From positions 35,311-99,310 of the forward strand of contig CAVUAC010000011.1 of NCBI GenBank assembly GCA_963739335.1: DNA of 64,000 nt, written 5' to 3'. This stretch comes from UBA9647 sp963739335. GTDB lineage: Bacteria; Bacteroidota; Ignavibacteria; UBA10030. The translations under genes were made by a program, and so were the position numbers. Under the pieces are notes generated by a model. It had not been told where the DNA came from and searched no databases. It was given only the letters and a program-made list of their open reading frames with translations. Shown here piece by piece: positions 10,433 to 19,984 of this stretch (positions within the stretch are counted from its first letter, which is position 1; each line of letters opens with the position of its first letter).

Positions 10433-13400
10433 GAGACAGCGTGGATGCGTTGGTGATCGATGTAGACGAGCAGACCCCGGATGATTCGATCCTTGTAAAA
10501 ATTTCTGAGGACGTTCAGATACTTCTTAATCTGTTCTGAATATTCCGGCTTCTTGTCACCTGTTTTATAGTCGATGACAGTTATCACGCTTGGATCGACA
10601 ACCACACGATCCATTCGGACAAGAGCCCCATCGTTTGCCACAAACTCCTGCTCATTGAGCACCGTTCGGCCTTCCTTGTGAATGAAATAGGGATGCAGAT
10701 CAGGGAGGAGCAGGATATCTTTCAGCGTATTGCTTATCTCGGTCACCGGTCTGTCAAAAGGCATGCGTATCTGTGCTTGCCGGATTGCTGCCTCAAGGAT
10801 TTCGCCGCTTTTTTCGTCGGTGTACTCGATGTTTTCAAGCACAGCATGGAAGAACTCGCCCCGCCGTGTCTCATGAAAAGCAATGCCTGCATATTCAGCC
10901 GGACGAATATCGGACCGCGGCAGATCGTGACAAAGTTCAACACCACCCTCTGCCACTGCGGCGCTGCGTTCTACCATTGGCTTCTGATGGGCTTCGTAGC
11001 CGCTTGCAGGAAGGAACTCGGAGGGGACTTTCCCCCGATGAGCCTTCACGCTTAGGATGTACATTTCCTCTTCGGCTCTCGTGAACGCAACGTAGAGCTT
11101 GTTCAAATCGTCCACCGTGTGCCGCAACTCCTTCACATGATAAAGCTGCGCGAGCTCAGGCACCTTTTCAGCCAGATCTTTCGTGAGGCGAATGAGCCGC
11201 ACCCCATCGTCCCCCTCTTCGAGGTACAGGCTGTCGCGTCGTGGCTGCGAGTCGTAAAGGAGAACAATAACGACTTTTGATTCGAGCCCCTTTGCCTTGT
11301 GAATCGTCATGACTTTGACAGCATCAATATCAGTGGGGATGTCGACGTTCCAATCGGCGTCTTCGGACGACTCCTCGGCATAGTGAAGAAATGCCTTCAA
11401 AGTGTTTTCTGCCCGTTCCTCGAAATCCTTGACGACCTCAAGGATCTTGACCAACGTCGCTTCTTCATCGGGGAGCAAAGAGAAAATGCTGAAACTCTTG
11501 TAGGTCTCGGAGATGAGATCATACACAGGCAGATATCCGACGACATTGAAGAGGTTTTCGAAATACTCCTGCCAGAGGTCGGGATATGTTTCGCGGAAGA
11601 ACAAATAGAGAGGACGATCATGCCGAGGTGTCAGTCGGTGCGTGAAGAGAAAATCCAGAAGGTCCTGTCTCCGCACAGGCTGATGGTGTTGACGCAATAA
11701 CCGCTCGAACACGTCACTCAGTATGAATGTCGCGAACGAAAGATCGTCGATGGGAGAATCAAGGAACTGGAGCAAGCCCAGCAGCTCTCCGGTGACCTTG
11801 CGACTGCGGACGTCGAGGCTGCTGTGAGAGACAAACGAGATCCCAGTCTCATTGAGCCATCCGCTGACTTCGACAATATCACGATTGCGCGGGGATAGGA
11901 TGGTAATGTCCGAACGTTGGTAGCCGCGAGTGAGACAGTCGGCGACCACTGCGAGTAGCTTCTGCCTCTCAGGAAGCGGGGCTGAATCGTCCGCCTCTGC
12001 ATCAGCTGCAAACGAGGTTAGTTCAACGTATCCCTTTCCACGGAACCCCTCCTTCACAAGTTGAGCGTCGATAGCCAAGCCGCTTGCTTGCTCTGCTCCG
12101 GCTATGGCCTTCCCGGGTACGTTGTTTTTAAACACATCATCGTTGAAGCGGAGTATCTTCTCAAAACTCCGGTAGTTTGTTGCTAATGTCTTCGGATCCT
12201 TTTTGGCGGATGGAAAGACGTTCTCATCCCGCAAACGCTTCATGATTGTCCAATCTGCACCGCGGAAACCGTAGATCGACTGCTTCATGTCGCCAACGAC
12301 GAAGAGGCTGCCCTTCATGGAAACAGCGTTGCCGACCAGCGGCTCGATGGTTTCCCATTGGATTGGGTTTGTATCCTGGAACTCATCAATCAGGTAGTGG
12401 CAAAGCGTCTCACCCAGGCTGTAGTAAATCTCCGGCACGATGCCCGGTTTGAGGTACTCCGCCAGTTTCTTGATCACGTCTGCGATATCGATCTTGCTCT
12501 GTTCGCGCTTTACCGCGTCGATCGATCGCGAAAGAACAGTATGCGCTTCGGCATACGGTTGGTAGTGCTGCCGCGCCTTCAGAACAATGAGCCGCCCCCG
12601 GAGCTGAGCAATATCATTGCACAGCGACTGGCAATCGGCAAGCGTGCGCTCGTATTCTGTCAACCCGCTGCCCGATTTTGTCACAGGAGGAAACGGCAAT
12701 TTGTGGTTAAGAATTCCGTCGATGTCCCCAGACCGTGCCGACTCCACAAGAGTCTCAAAGCGCTTGCTTTTCACAACCCTCGGTCGGTTGGTAGCAACAT
12801 CAAGCTCCAGAATCTGCTGAATGATTTGACTTTCATCATTGCGAATCGCGGCTGCATGATTTTCCAGGCGCAACTGTTTTGTTGTCAGAATAATTCTCTT
12901 GTACAGGTCCTTCACCTTCGCAGCGAGGTCGGGATATGGGTTCCAGAGGAAGCGGTCATCGGCGGCACGGCTCTCCAACAGCAAATCAAGGAGTTGAGTC
13001 AGAAGGCGGGCGGAATCGGTGCCCTGGCTGAGTTCGCGGGCAAAAAGATCGAAGGCATCGTCGAGGATTGCATCGCTGTCAAGGACGATCTCGAGGTCGG
13101 GGGATAGCCCCAGCTCCAGCGCAGAGGCCTTGAAGACACGCGCAAGGAAGCTATCGATTGTTTGGATCTGAAAATCGGAGTAGTTGTCGAGGATTTCCTC
13201 AACCAGGCGATCGGCCTGCAGCTGCAACTCAGAGCGAGTGAGAGAAAGCAAGGGGGCGAGCTCTTCGAGAGTGTCTGGTTTTCCAAGAGAGGCTAGCTTC
13301 AGTGCGCCCAGGACGCGCTGTTTCATCTCTCGTGCTGCGTTGTTGGTAAACGTAATGGCGAGAACGTTTTTCAGGTTGTTGCTAGGGATCATCTTTGAAA

Positions 13401-13524
13401 GGAGAATCTGGACGAAGCGCTGCTTGAGTGCCGTTGTCTTCCCTGAACCAGCAGAGGCTGTGACGACGGTGTACTTCGGCAATTCGCCAGCGAACAGACT
13501 ATCGTTTTCGAGGATGGTTGGCAT
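10429..13524 (-). CDS. addA: AddA-like UvrD helicase-nuclease
   Basis: An intact 1031-aa helicase-nuclease that with AddB resects DNA double-strand ends for RecA. The Walker A site is ASAGSGKT (residues 23-30), followed by ITFTNNAAREMKQR, the DEFQDTNPIQWE Walker B region, VGDMKQSIYGFRGAD, VMTIHKAKGLE and YVAFTRAEEEMYI, then a PD-(D/E)XK nuclease domain ending in VIDYKTGDKKPEY (about 985-997). This is the domain order of AddA. The start at 13524 is followed by a canonical N-terminus. msrA lies 95 bases upstream on the same strand. Confidence 0.92.
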   Translation of the reverse strand: MPTILENDSLFAGELPKYTVVTASAGSGKTTALKQRFVQILLSKMIPSNNLKNVLAITFTNNAAREMKQRVLGALKLASLGKPDTLEELAPLLSLTRSELQLQADRLVEEILDNYSDFQIQTIDSFLARVFKASALELGLSPDLEIVLDSDAILDDAFDLFARELSQGTDSARLLTQLLDLLLESRAADDRFLWNPYPDLAAKVKDLYKRIILTTKQLRLENHAAAIRNDESQIIQQILELDVATNRPRVVKSKRFETLVESARSGDIDGILNHKLPFPPVTKSGSGLTEYERTLADCQSLCNDIAQLRGRLIVLKARQHYQPYAEAHTVLSRSIDAVKREQSKIDIADVIKKLAEYLKPGIVPEIYYSLGETLCHYLIDEFQDTNPIQWETIEPLVGNAVSMKGSLFVVGDMKQSIYGFRGADWTIMKRLRDENVFPSAKKDPKTLATNYRSFEKILRFNDDVFKNNVPGKAIAGAEQASGLAIDAQLVKEGFRGKGYVELTSFAADAEADDSAPLPERQKLLAVVADCLTRGYQRSDITILSPRNRDIVEVSGWLNETGISFVSHSSLDVRSRKVTGELLGLLQFLDSPIDDLSFATFILSDVFERLLRQHHQPVRRQDLLDFLFTHRLTPRHDRPLYLFFRETYPDLWQEYFENLFNVVGYLPVYDLISETYKSFSIFSLLPDEEATLVKILEVVKDFEERAENTLKAFLHYAEESSEDADWNVDIPTDIDAVKVMTIHKAKGLESKVVIVLLYDSQPRRDSLYLEEGDDGVRLIRLTKDLAEKVPELAQLYHVKELRHTVDDLNKLYVAFTRAEEEMYILSVKAHRGKVPSEFLPASGYEAHQKPMVERSAAVAEGGVELCHDLPRSDIRPAEYAGIAFHETRRGEFFHAVLENIEYTDEKSGEILEAAIRQAQIRMPFDRPVTEISNTLKDILLLPDLHPYFIHKEGRTVLNEQEFVANDGALVRMDRVVVDPSVITVIDYKTGDKKPEYSEQIKKYLNVLRNFYKDRIIRGLLVYIDHQRIHAVS

Positions 13525-13619
13525 GGAGGAGTTACACGCAAAAACAATTTAGGAAATATTCTCAAATATTCGAGAGGAAAACGACGTACCGCGGGGCGGG
13601 GGAATAGCGGGAGGAGCGC

Positions 13620-14192
13620 TTATTCGAGCTTGAGTTTTTTCAGCTTCGGCTTGATCACAAAGACGCAGTACGGTGCGTTCTGATGATTATTAAAATAATC
13701 CTTGTGGTAATTCTCCGCGGGATAGAACTCTTTGAGAGGTTGAATTTGCGTGACGATCGGATCGCTTATCACCTTCTGCGCCTCGGCCATGGACGTCTCG
13801 GCAATGGCTTTTTGCTTCTCGTCATGATAGAAAATGACGGAACGGTACTGCGTACCCACATCAGCTCCCTGCCGATTCAGCGTCGTTGGGTCGTGGGCCT
13901 CCCAAAACACCCGCAGTAATTGTTCATATGTGATCTTTGTGGGATCAAAGGTGATTTGCGCCACCTCCGCATGACCGGTCGTGCCCGTGCACACTTCTTC
14001 GTATGTCGGATGTACCTTTGTGCCACCCGCATAGCCAGGGACAACTGACTGAACGCCGGTCAATCTCTGGAAAATTGCCTCGACGCACCAGAAACAACCC
14101 GCACCAAATGTAGCTTTCTCCATATGTACCGCCTTTCTGCCCTCTTGAGCGAAGACAGACAAACAGACAAACAATGGCAAGATGAATTTCAT
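13620..14192 (-). CDS. msrA: Peptide-methionine (S)-S-oxide reductase, exported
   Basis: MsrA reduces methionine-S-sulfoxide in proteins. The active site GCFWC is at about residues 31-35 (ATFGAGCFWCVEAIF), and GYAGGTKVHPTYEEVCTG is typical. A hydrophobic leader MKFILPLFVCLSVFA before the domain suggests export to the periplasm. I set the start at 14192, preceded by AGAAGG, and not at the longer frame from 14306. Length is 190 aa. A resolving cysteine candidate lies near the C-terminus in APYCVF. Confidence 0.93.
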   Translation of the reverse strand: MKFILPLFVCLSVFAQEGRKAVHMEKATFGAGCFWCVEAIFQRLTGVQSVVPGYAGGTKVHPTYEEVCTGTTGHAEVAQITFDPTKITYEQLLRVFWEAHDPTTLNRQGADVGTQYRSVIFYHDEKQKAIAETSMAEAQKVISDPIVTQIQPLKEFYPAENYHKDYFNNHQNAPYCVFVIKPKLKKLKLE

Positions 14193-14323
14193 AGAACGAA
14201 CCTTCTGACCGTCGAGATGAATAACAACATTAGGGACAGAAAAGTTGCGGCCTTGCTCGAAGGGGGCGCAACTTGTCTGGATTGGTCCCAAGATGGGGAA
14301 AATCAACAGGATGAGGGAAACCG

Positions 14324-14941
14324 CTACGTGCTGCGAGGCAACCGCTTGTAGATAACGAACTGGCTGCCGCGCGCAAGAGGCTTTGTAATGTCTCCCTCAC
14401 TCAGGGTTGTGAGTTCATGACGGATGACCAGTGGCAGCGCGTGGAGATTGACTGGGCCCACAATGCCGCCCTGCTCACGCGATGCCGAGATCGAAAACAT
14501 TCTGGCCAACGAATCGAATGGCATGCCGGAAACCAGCAATGTGTAGAGCGAATCGGCTAACCGGCGCTCGGAACAGACAATCTCGGCAATCGAAATTGTG
14601 GTGGGTTCCTCGAAATGTATGCGAACGGTTTGACGGATCCACAATGAAACGGGGGCCCCGTCAACAAGAGCAGGAGAGAATTGCCACTGGCGAACGGCTG
14701 CAAGTGTAAGGCTGTCCCATTCGTCGCTTCCGCTTGGCGTTAACAAGAGGGCGTCGCTTACAGAGCCCTCTTTGGTGATTCGAATCTTTATGTCGATCGC
14801 GATTTCGGGGCTCGTTGATGCGTACGGCCAGGGCGGAAAAGAAACCCGGTGAATCAAATGAGGGAGGACATCAGGCTCTGCGGTCGGTTGAAAGGAGGCG
14901 CAGCCACAGAGCAACAGGGCGGCAATGACGATGACGATCAT
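14324..14941 (-). CDS. Lipoprotein with TonB-C domain and parvulin-like domain
   Basis: A 205-aa predicted lipoprotein. A short hydrophobic leader ends in a lipobox-like LLLCGC. Next comes a TonB C-terminal domain (about 40-115: KIRITKEGSVSDALLL, LTLAAVRQWQFSPALVDG) and then a segment matching a parvulin peptidyl-prolyl isomerase (about 120-203: GMPFDSLARMFSISASREQGG, then VGPVNLHALP and LSEGDITKPL). GAGGTG before ATG 14941 supports the start. I know of no characterised protein with this order. It may act in the periplasm on outer-membrane protein folding or energy coupling; this is inference. Confidence 0.75.
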   Translation of the reverse strand: MIVIVIAALLLCGCASFQPTAEPDVLPHLIHRVSFPPWPYASTSPEIAIDIKIRITKEGSVSDALLLTPSGSDEWDSLTLAAVRQWQFSPALVDGAPVSLWIRQTVRIHFEEPTTISIAEIVCSERRLADSLYTLLVSGMPFDSLARMFSISASREQGGIVGPVNLHALPLVIRHELTTLSEGDITKPLARGSQFVIYKRLPRST

Positions 14942-15052
14942 AACACACCTCGTTGAATATAGCAATCAGGGGAGGACCACCGCATCCCCACACTGTAACA
15001 TACAATACTGCCAATTCAGTGTCAACTGAGTAAGGAGATGTACATGAACATT

Positions 15053-15862
15053 CTAATAAAGGGCGCTACTGAATTCGCCCCGGTACTTCTGTGTAATTGG
15101 GTGCTCTTCGCCAAGGAGTTTGAAGATGGCAATACAGGCTTTCCGTGAGCTGTCGTCTTGGTAGTAACGTTCCTGCCGGATGACGTCGATGAAGCGTTGG
15201 AGTGCTGTGCCGAAGTCATGCACGAAAAGAGACTGAAGGGCAGATACATAAAGTTGCCGGACATCACTTTCAGGCAGTCGGTCGACATGGGGAGCGAGTT
15301 CGTGGAGTTGCGCAAATGTCTGGATGGCTTCCAGGATATCTGAGTGCTTCGGCACGTCGAGGTTTTCAATCAAACTCGACGCCCTTGGGGGGTCGCTGAA
15401 GGCTACACTCTGGGCCAGCAATATCCGCGCGAACGTATTGCCGGGATCGAGGGGTACAACCTGTTCAAGAAGCGCCCGGGCTGCGCCGTGGTTTCCTGCT
15501 GCAAGAAAAGCTTCCGCCTGCTCGATCTGTTTCCGGTGCTTGCCGGGGATGGCGTTCTGCAGCCATCGTTGAATCTGGTATTCGGGCAGCACACCGACGA
15601 ACTCATTAACCACAACCCCATCAATAAACAACTTCACATTCGGGATGCTGCGGATCTCATAACGCCCGGCGACATCGACGTGTTGTTCGGTGTCAACCTT
15701 TGCCAGCACCCACGCGCCCTCGTTCTGGCTTGCCAACTTTTCAAGGACGGGGTCCAGCACCTTGCACGGACCGCACCATTCTGCCCAGAAGTCGACAAGC
15801 ACAGGAACCGTGTGACTTCGTTCGATAACGTCCTGTTGGAAATTCGTCACATCATATGCCAT
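15053..15862 (-). CDS. cnoX: CnoX/YbbN-like thioredoxin-TPR protein
   Basis: A 269-aa protein with an N-terminal thioredoxin domain (VPVLVDFWAEWCGPCK, WCGPC at 29-33; cis-Pro region IRSIPNVKLF) and a C-terminal helical TPR-like region (about 120-269). This is the layout of CnoX (YbbN), a holdase and redox protector working with GroEL/DnaK. The intact CxxC motif suggests redox activity, as in Caulobacter CnoX and unlike E. coli. The ATG at 15862 is preceded by ATGAGGG; a GTG nine bases earlier is an alternative. Confidence 0.88.
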   Translation of the reverse strand: MAYDVTNFQQDVIERSHTVPVLVDFWAEWCGPCKVLDPVLEKLASQNEGAWVLAKVDTEQHVDVAGRYEIRSIPNVKLFIDGVVVNEFVGVLPEYQIQRWLQNAIPGKHRKQIEQAEAFLAAGNHGAARALLEQVVPLDPGNTFARILLAQSVAFSDPPRASSLIENLDVPKHSDILEAIQTFAQLHELAPHVDRLPESDVRQLYVSALQSLFVHDFGTALQRFIDVIRQERYYQDDSSRKACIAIFKLLGEEHPITQKYRGEFSSALY

Positions 15863-15942
15863 AGCACGCACACCCTCATTGGATGGGATTTGAACATGTC
15901 CTTACTTGAGAACACTTCAAGGTGAGGGGGAGTTTCCGGCGT

Positions 15943-16830
15943 CTACTTGTTTGAGAGGCAGCTCGCTTTGAGGTATTTGCAGAATTGCATGCGGCCATAG
16001 AGAACCAAGTAATGGTCGAGGTTGCTGTGAATGAAGAGCAATCGGTGGTTTTCAAGGTCCCCTGGTGCAAGAGCGGTCTCGTCCGTTGCGAAGTAAGGAA
16101 TCTTCCAATCGGCAAGATCTTCCATCAGGCTTTCGGTTTCTTCTTTTGTTCCGCCGGAATCGGTATACACGTTAATCAGCTTGCCGTCATAATGGTCGAT
16201 CCAGTAGGCATATTTTTCCGTCTGACCATAGAGTGCATCAAAGAGGTACACCTCTCGTATTTTCTCCGGCATTCCCCCTCGCATCAACGCGAATGAAATG
16301 CCATGATAGGCACCACTGTGTCCGGAGAGAATAACTGTTCCAATGGTTCGCGTCTTAACCTTCGATTCACAAACAAGGAACTCGACGACATCTTCCAACA
16401 ACCTCTTAAGACCGCCGGCGTCCTCAAGCTTGCCCCCAAACGAGTCCGGTGCATTATACGGACCTTCCGGGACGACGAGAATGGCATTCTTACCGCTCTC
16501 GGCAAGCTGTTGGGGAAATTTGTATCGTTGGAGAACGGTATCGATACTGTTGTGCCATCCGTGGATATGGACGATAAGGTCGACGGCCTCGGTCTGGCGG
16601 AAACCCCTTGGAATGAAAATGGCGACGCTGCTATCGCTGTAATGCCTGTCGGCCGGAAAATTCTGGTTTCCATATATGTGGCCTGCTGCGCGCCGGGGGT
16701 GGGGAAAGGGAGCAGAAGAAAGCCGAGTTACAAGAAGCTCTCCGTATTCGGCGTAGGGCTGACGAGACTCTTGAGCAGCAAGCACAATCGGGAGCGTGAG
16801 CGCCAGAAGGCAGAAGAGCGGTCGTTTCAT
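15943..16830 (-). CDS. Secreted alpha/beta hydrolase-like protein
   Basis: A 295-aa protein with a Sec signal peptide (MKRPLFCLLALTLPIVLA). It has an alpha/beta hydrolase-like core: VDLIVHIHGWHNS (oxyanion region), AILVVPEGPYNAP, a nucleophile elbow GHSGAYHGI and a late HSNLDHYLVL that could supply the catalytic His. No subfamily is recognised. Its start overlaps the stop of the upstream membrane protein gene by 4 bases, so it is the last gene of an operon with that gene and the CHASE2-like gene. Confidence 0.7.
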   Translation of the reverse strand: MKRPLFCLLALTLPIVLAAQESRQPYAEYGELLVTRLSSAPFPHPRRAAGHIYGNQNFPADRHYSDSSVAIFIPRGFRQTEAVDLIVHIHGWHNSIDTVLQRYKFPQQLAESGKNAILVVPEGPYNAPDSFGGKLEDAGGLKRLLEDVVEFLVCESKVKTRTIGTVILSGHSGAYHGISFALMRGGMPEKIREVYLFDALYGQTEKYAYWIDHYDGKLINVYTDSGGTKEETESLMEDLADWKIPYFATDETALAPGDLENHRLLFIHSNLDHYLVLYGRMQFCKYLKASCLSNK

Positions 16831-17843
16831 AGCAACTCGTCTGGGAGGGGCTTTCCTTGATTGAACGTAAGTGCGCAAATGGTGTGGAGATCTGCGGCGT
16901 TGAAGAACAATCCTTCCCGCTGCGTCAGCTGCGATCGTACAATGTCGATCCGCAGGAAGGGGAACGTTTGATTGTGACCAAACGCATCAGGCTCGATGCC
17001 AAAACAGATAACCACGATGTGGTCAAAGAACTCGAAATACCAATCCAGCCAGGCATCCGTGTTCAGTACCTGCAGGAGTTGATAGAGATCTTGTCTGAGT
17101 TGGTACACGTACAGAGGGTCCTGAAGAGTGGTTTCTGTCGCGTCGAGAATGTTGACGCGGAACTGAAAAGTCTGTGTCTGTGGATCAATCTCAAGCAGGA
17201 ACATCTCCGCGTACAAATCGTGAAACATATGGGTAAACGTGTAGATCTTCCACGGGTCGGTGATGGCAACGACCTTGCCGACCTTGAGGTTCTGGATTTC
17301 CTCGTCGTAGGTTCGAGAGCGGGCTGGTCGGTCGTTGGCTGCAAGCATCTCCTTGCGGTACTGCTTGATCTCGTTGGCTGTCAAGAGTCGCCGCTGCTTT
17401 CTTCCCTCGGGGAACGGTTTGTCGGATGTCTCGCGGTGGATGTCTCGAACCCTCTTCTTATCCAGCTCCTCCTGGAACACAAGAGAATGTGGCTTCGTCG
17501 GCCGGAAGAACATCGCTCGCCGGATGAACTGAACAACGGTTGAAGCATCAAGCACTTCGTTTGCCTGAATGGCAAAACCCGTTGCCATGCCGATGAAGAT
17601 CAATCCCAAAAGACTCCCAAGAAACCTTTCCTCGAGCAGGAGATAGACAAGATAGAGCGCCACAATGGCCCAGGACACAACAGAGAGAAGAAAAACCCAG
17701 GTGAGCAAACCAATGATGAAGGATTCCACCATCGAAAAAAACTTGTCGTCGGATGACAGGCAGATTTTTCGGAGTGTCAGAAATGAACCAATAAGAACGA
17801 GAAAGACTATAAAGACAATTCCCATGAAGATGCTACGATACAC
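16827..17843 (-). CDS. Membrane protein of unknown function
   Basis: A 338-aa protein with three predicted membrane helices in the first 105 residues (about 5-24, 38-62 and 70-92) and a long C-terminal soluble domain that starts with a charged, Arg/Lys-rich stretch. The segment from about 185 onward (VGKVVAITDPWKIYTFTHMF) looks folded, but I cannot name the family. The GTG start overlaps the TAG of the CHASE2-like gene by one base; ATG at 17825 is an alternative. Tight coupling on both sides suggests it functions with its neighbours. Confidence 0.6.
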   Translation of the reverse strand: MYRSIFMGIVFIVFLVLIGSFLTLRKICLSSDDKFFSMVESFIIGLLTWVFLLSVVSWAIVALYLVYLLLEERFLGSLLGLIFIGMATGFAIQANEVLDASTVVQFIRRAMFFRPTKPHSLVFQEELDKKRVRDIHRETSDKPFPEGRKQRRLLTANEIKQYRKEMLAANDRPARSRTYDEEIQNLKVGKVVAITDPWKIYTFTHMFHDLYAEMFLLEIDPQTQTFQFRVNILDATETTLQDPLYVYQLRQDLYQLLQVLNTDAWLDWYFEFFDHIVVICFGIEPDAFGHNQTFPFLRIDIVRSQLTQREGLFFNAADLHTICALTFNQGKPLPDELL

Positions 17844-19192
17844 TATGACGGGTTCGCTGGTGGAGCGGATCGCTGCAGATCCAAGAGCCGCTGATTTTCT
17901 TCTTCGAGGCTTTTAATCCTCTCCTCGGCAAGGCGCTTCTCTCCTGCGACCTTAACGATCGGCAAGATCGTCCCACAAAGGATGATCGGTAACAGAATAT
18001 AGATCGGCTCGAAAAGAATATTGTGTCGATTGAAAAGCCAGACATTGATGACCAACGTTGCTATGGCAAAAGCGAGCGAAACAGTGATCATATACCCGCT
18101 TCGGAATGTATAACTAAAAATGGAGAGCAAAACCACAAGGGCGGTGATAAGCAATACACCCCATTCGTTGTGTACGTGGACAAAGGAACGGCCAAATATA
18201 GTGCTGAAGGCTTGCAGATAACCCCAGCCGTACGTCGGAAACTGATATGGTGGACCCACCGGATCGATAAGAACAATCTTCCCCTTGTAGAGTTGCCACG
18301 CTTCCTCAAGGGATCGTTCTTTCCTTAACTGCCAATCCCAAGTCGGTGAAAACGAGAGAGAATCGGTCGCGGGATTGGCTGTTGCATCGACTAGGTCCCA
18401 CTGTCTTGTCTGGGGAGTGGCTCGGATGTATGAAAGGCCATCTTGTTCGATTTGTATGTTGTACGAACCAATCCGTATGCCGGAACGGGAAGATGGGACT
18501 TTCTCTCCGTCCGGAATGTCGAAGTAGCGCTTGAGAGCAAGGACGGCGACATCTGGCACCGGTTCGCCAGTGTTGCTCTCTCTGAATCCCATGGGGACTA
18601 AACGATAGAGGGGGCTATAGTCTCCCATGTAAAGAGAAAACATGGTCAAAAATATGTTGAATGAGATCCTGCCATAGGTGCTGAACTCTTTCAACTGAAG
18701 GGACAATACCCCCCAGGGCATCTTGAGACGACCGTACATTGGATGATTGACCCACCAAAACCGTGGCTCGTCCAACGGTTCTTGTCCGTGCCACCGGTAG
18801 GACGGAGAATTCAGCGGACTTGGTACACCGAACACAGCGACACTGTCGGCGACAATTTCTTGGATGCTTTTGATGATCCCCGGGGATGGTCGCAGCTGCT
18901 CCGGCAGAGGCACGATGACAACTTTCGCCCCGGCGATCTTCAATCGGTGCACGGCATACCTTGCGGCCTCCAGGTAGGTTTTCTGTGACATCATATCGTA
19001 CATCGGCAGGGTTGCGAATGGGGGATCAACTTTTTTTACTGATTTGATGTCGGGTGGGGCGCTTTGGATGAGCGCAAGGTCGAGGAAGTGGAGCTCAAGC
19101 GGTCGAAGCATGTGGAAACTGAAAGCCCCCACCGACGCGGCAAAGATGAGCATGCTCCAAATGAAATATCGCAGGACGAGAGGGGTCTTCAT
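17843..19192 (-). CDS. CHASE2-like sensor membrane protein without output domain
   Basis: A 449-aa protein with one N-terminal membrane helix (about 6-25), a large extracytoplasmic domain of CHASE2 type (LHFLDLALIQS, AGAKVVIVPLPE, then FNIFLTMF and GKIVLIDPVGPPYQFPTYG), and three C-terminal helices followed by a short coiled coil (EERIKSLEEENQRLLDL). CHASE2 domains normally precede cyclases, kinases or PP2C phosphatases; here none is fused, so the signal may pass to the membrane protein directly downstream or to the STAS protein upstream. The ATG 19192 start removes a 35-residue non-conserved extension. Confidence 0.72.
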   Translation of the reverse strand: MKTPLVLRYFIWSMLIFAASVGAFSFHMLRPLELHFLDLALIQSAPPDIKSVKKVDPPFATLPMYDMMSQKTYLEAARYAVHRLKIAGAKVVIVPLPEQLRPSPGIIKSIQEIVADSVAVFGVPSPLNSPSYRWHGQEPLDEPRFWWVNHPMYGRLKMPWGVLSLQLKEFSTYGRISFNIFLTMFSLYMGDYSPLYRLVPMGFRESNTGEPVPDVAVLALKRYFDIPDGEKVPSSRSGIRIGSYNIQIEQDGLSYIRATPQTRQWDLVDATANPATDSLSFSPTWDWQLRKERSLEEAWQLYKGKIVLIDPVGPPYQFPTYGWGYLQAFSTIFGRSFVHVHNEWGVLLITALVVLLSIFSYTFRSGYMITVSLAFAIATLVINVWLFNRHNILFEPIYILLPIILCGTILPIVKVAGEKRLAEERIKSLEEENQRLLDLQRSAPPANPS

Positions 19193-19459
19193 GCTGGGTG
19201 CGTTCCTGGCGGCCTGTTGTCGGTTAATGTCCTTGATGCCTTTCCCTGAACGCGCAATGCTCGGCAGTGGGTATTCCATGCGATCTGCCGGGAGCAAAAA
19301 AAGTTCTTGATTGTGCGACGAAGAGTGGTCGTTGACCGGATGGAATGCTTGATTATGCCAATACCGTCGCCGGGATTCCTAGCGACCGTATCGCAGACAC
19401 CTGAATGCCCGAGCCCGCTACTCTGCACTGAAGGAGAGGAGGGTAGCCGGTGCCAGCCA

Positions 19460-19798
19460 CTACTTGTAGCTGGCGACCGCGCGGTCAACCGTCTCGTAGG
19501 TCTTGAAGACTTTGATGAGCTGGGTGATGGCGAAGAGGCTTTCCACCTTGTCGGTAACGCGAGCAAGCCGCATCTCTCCCCCCTTATTCTTCACGGAGGT
19601 CATCGCTGCGATCAGCGTGCCGAGGCCCGAGCTATTCACCCACTTTACCTGCCCCATATCCAGTACGATCTTTCCAAATCCTTCCTGGAGTAGATTGTAG
19701 ATTTTCTCGCGAACCTCAGTGGTATCCGGCTCACCCATCAAGTTGCCCTTGAAGGTAAGCACAGCGACGTTGCCATGCATCTTTTCCTTAATAGTCAT
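19460..19798 (-). CDS. STAS-domain anti-anti-sigma factor
   Basis: A 112-aa SpoIIAA-like protein. It starts MTIKEKMHGNVAVLTFKGN and carries the phosphoserine loop VNSSGLGTL (Ser56/Ser57) and a C-terminal helix typical of anti-sigma factor antagonists. Such proteins bind an HPK-like anti-sigma kinase when unphosphorylated; no kinase or PP2C phosphatase gene is in the window. AGGGAGA before the start (about 19807) is a good ribosome site. It lies 267 bases upstream of the CHASE2-like gene on the same strand. Confidence 0.9.
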   Translation of the reverse strand: MTIKEKMHGNVAVLTFKGNLMGEPDTTEVREKIYNLLQEGFGKIVLDMGQVKWVNSSGLGTLIAAMTSVKNKGGEMRLARVTDKVESLFAITQLIKVFKTYETVDRAVASYK

Positions 19799-19984
19799 AA
19801 GAGTCTCCCTTGAAAAATTCTGTCGATGGTGACTGTTCTGCTCTGCGTGAACGCTCGATCACCCGTGGCTCTGTGACCTAAAATGGTACTGCCTTTTTTA
19901 CCGAATGTCAACACTGTGCCCCGCGACGCAGTTTCAGGGATTTTCCGGCTGAATGGCGCATTGTCTCATGACGGGAGATACGCA

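Noticed and set aside
12358..13107. 249-aa plus-strand open frame inside addA
   Set aside because: It is opposite a clearly conserved helicase, with no motif of its own.
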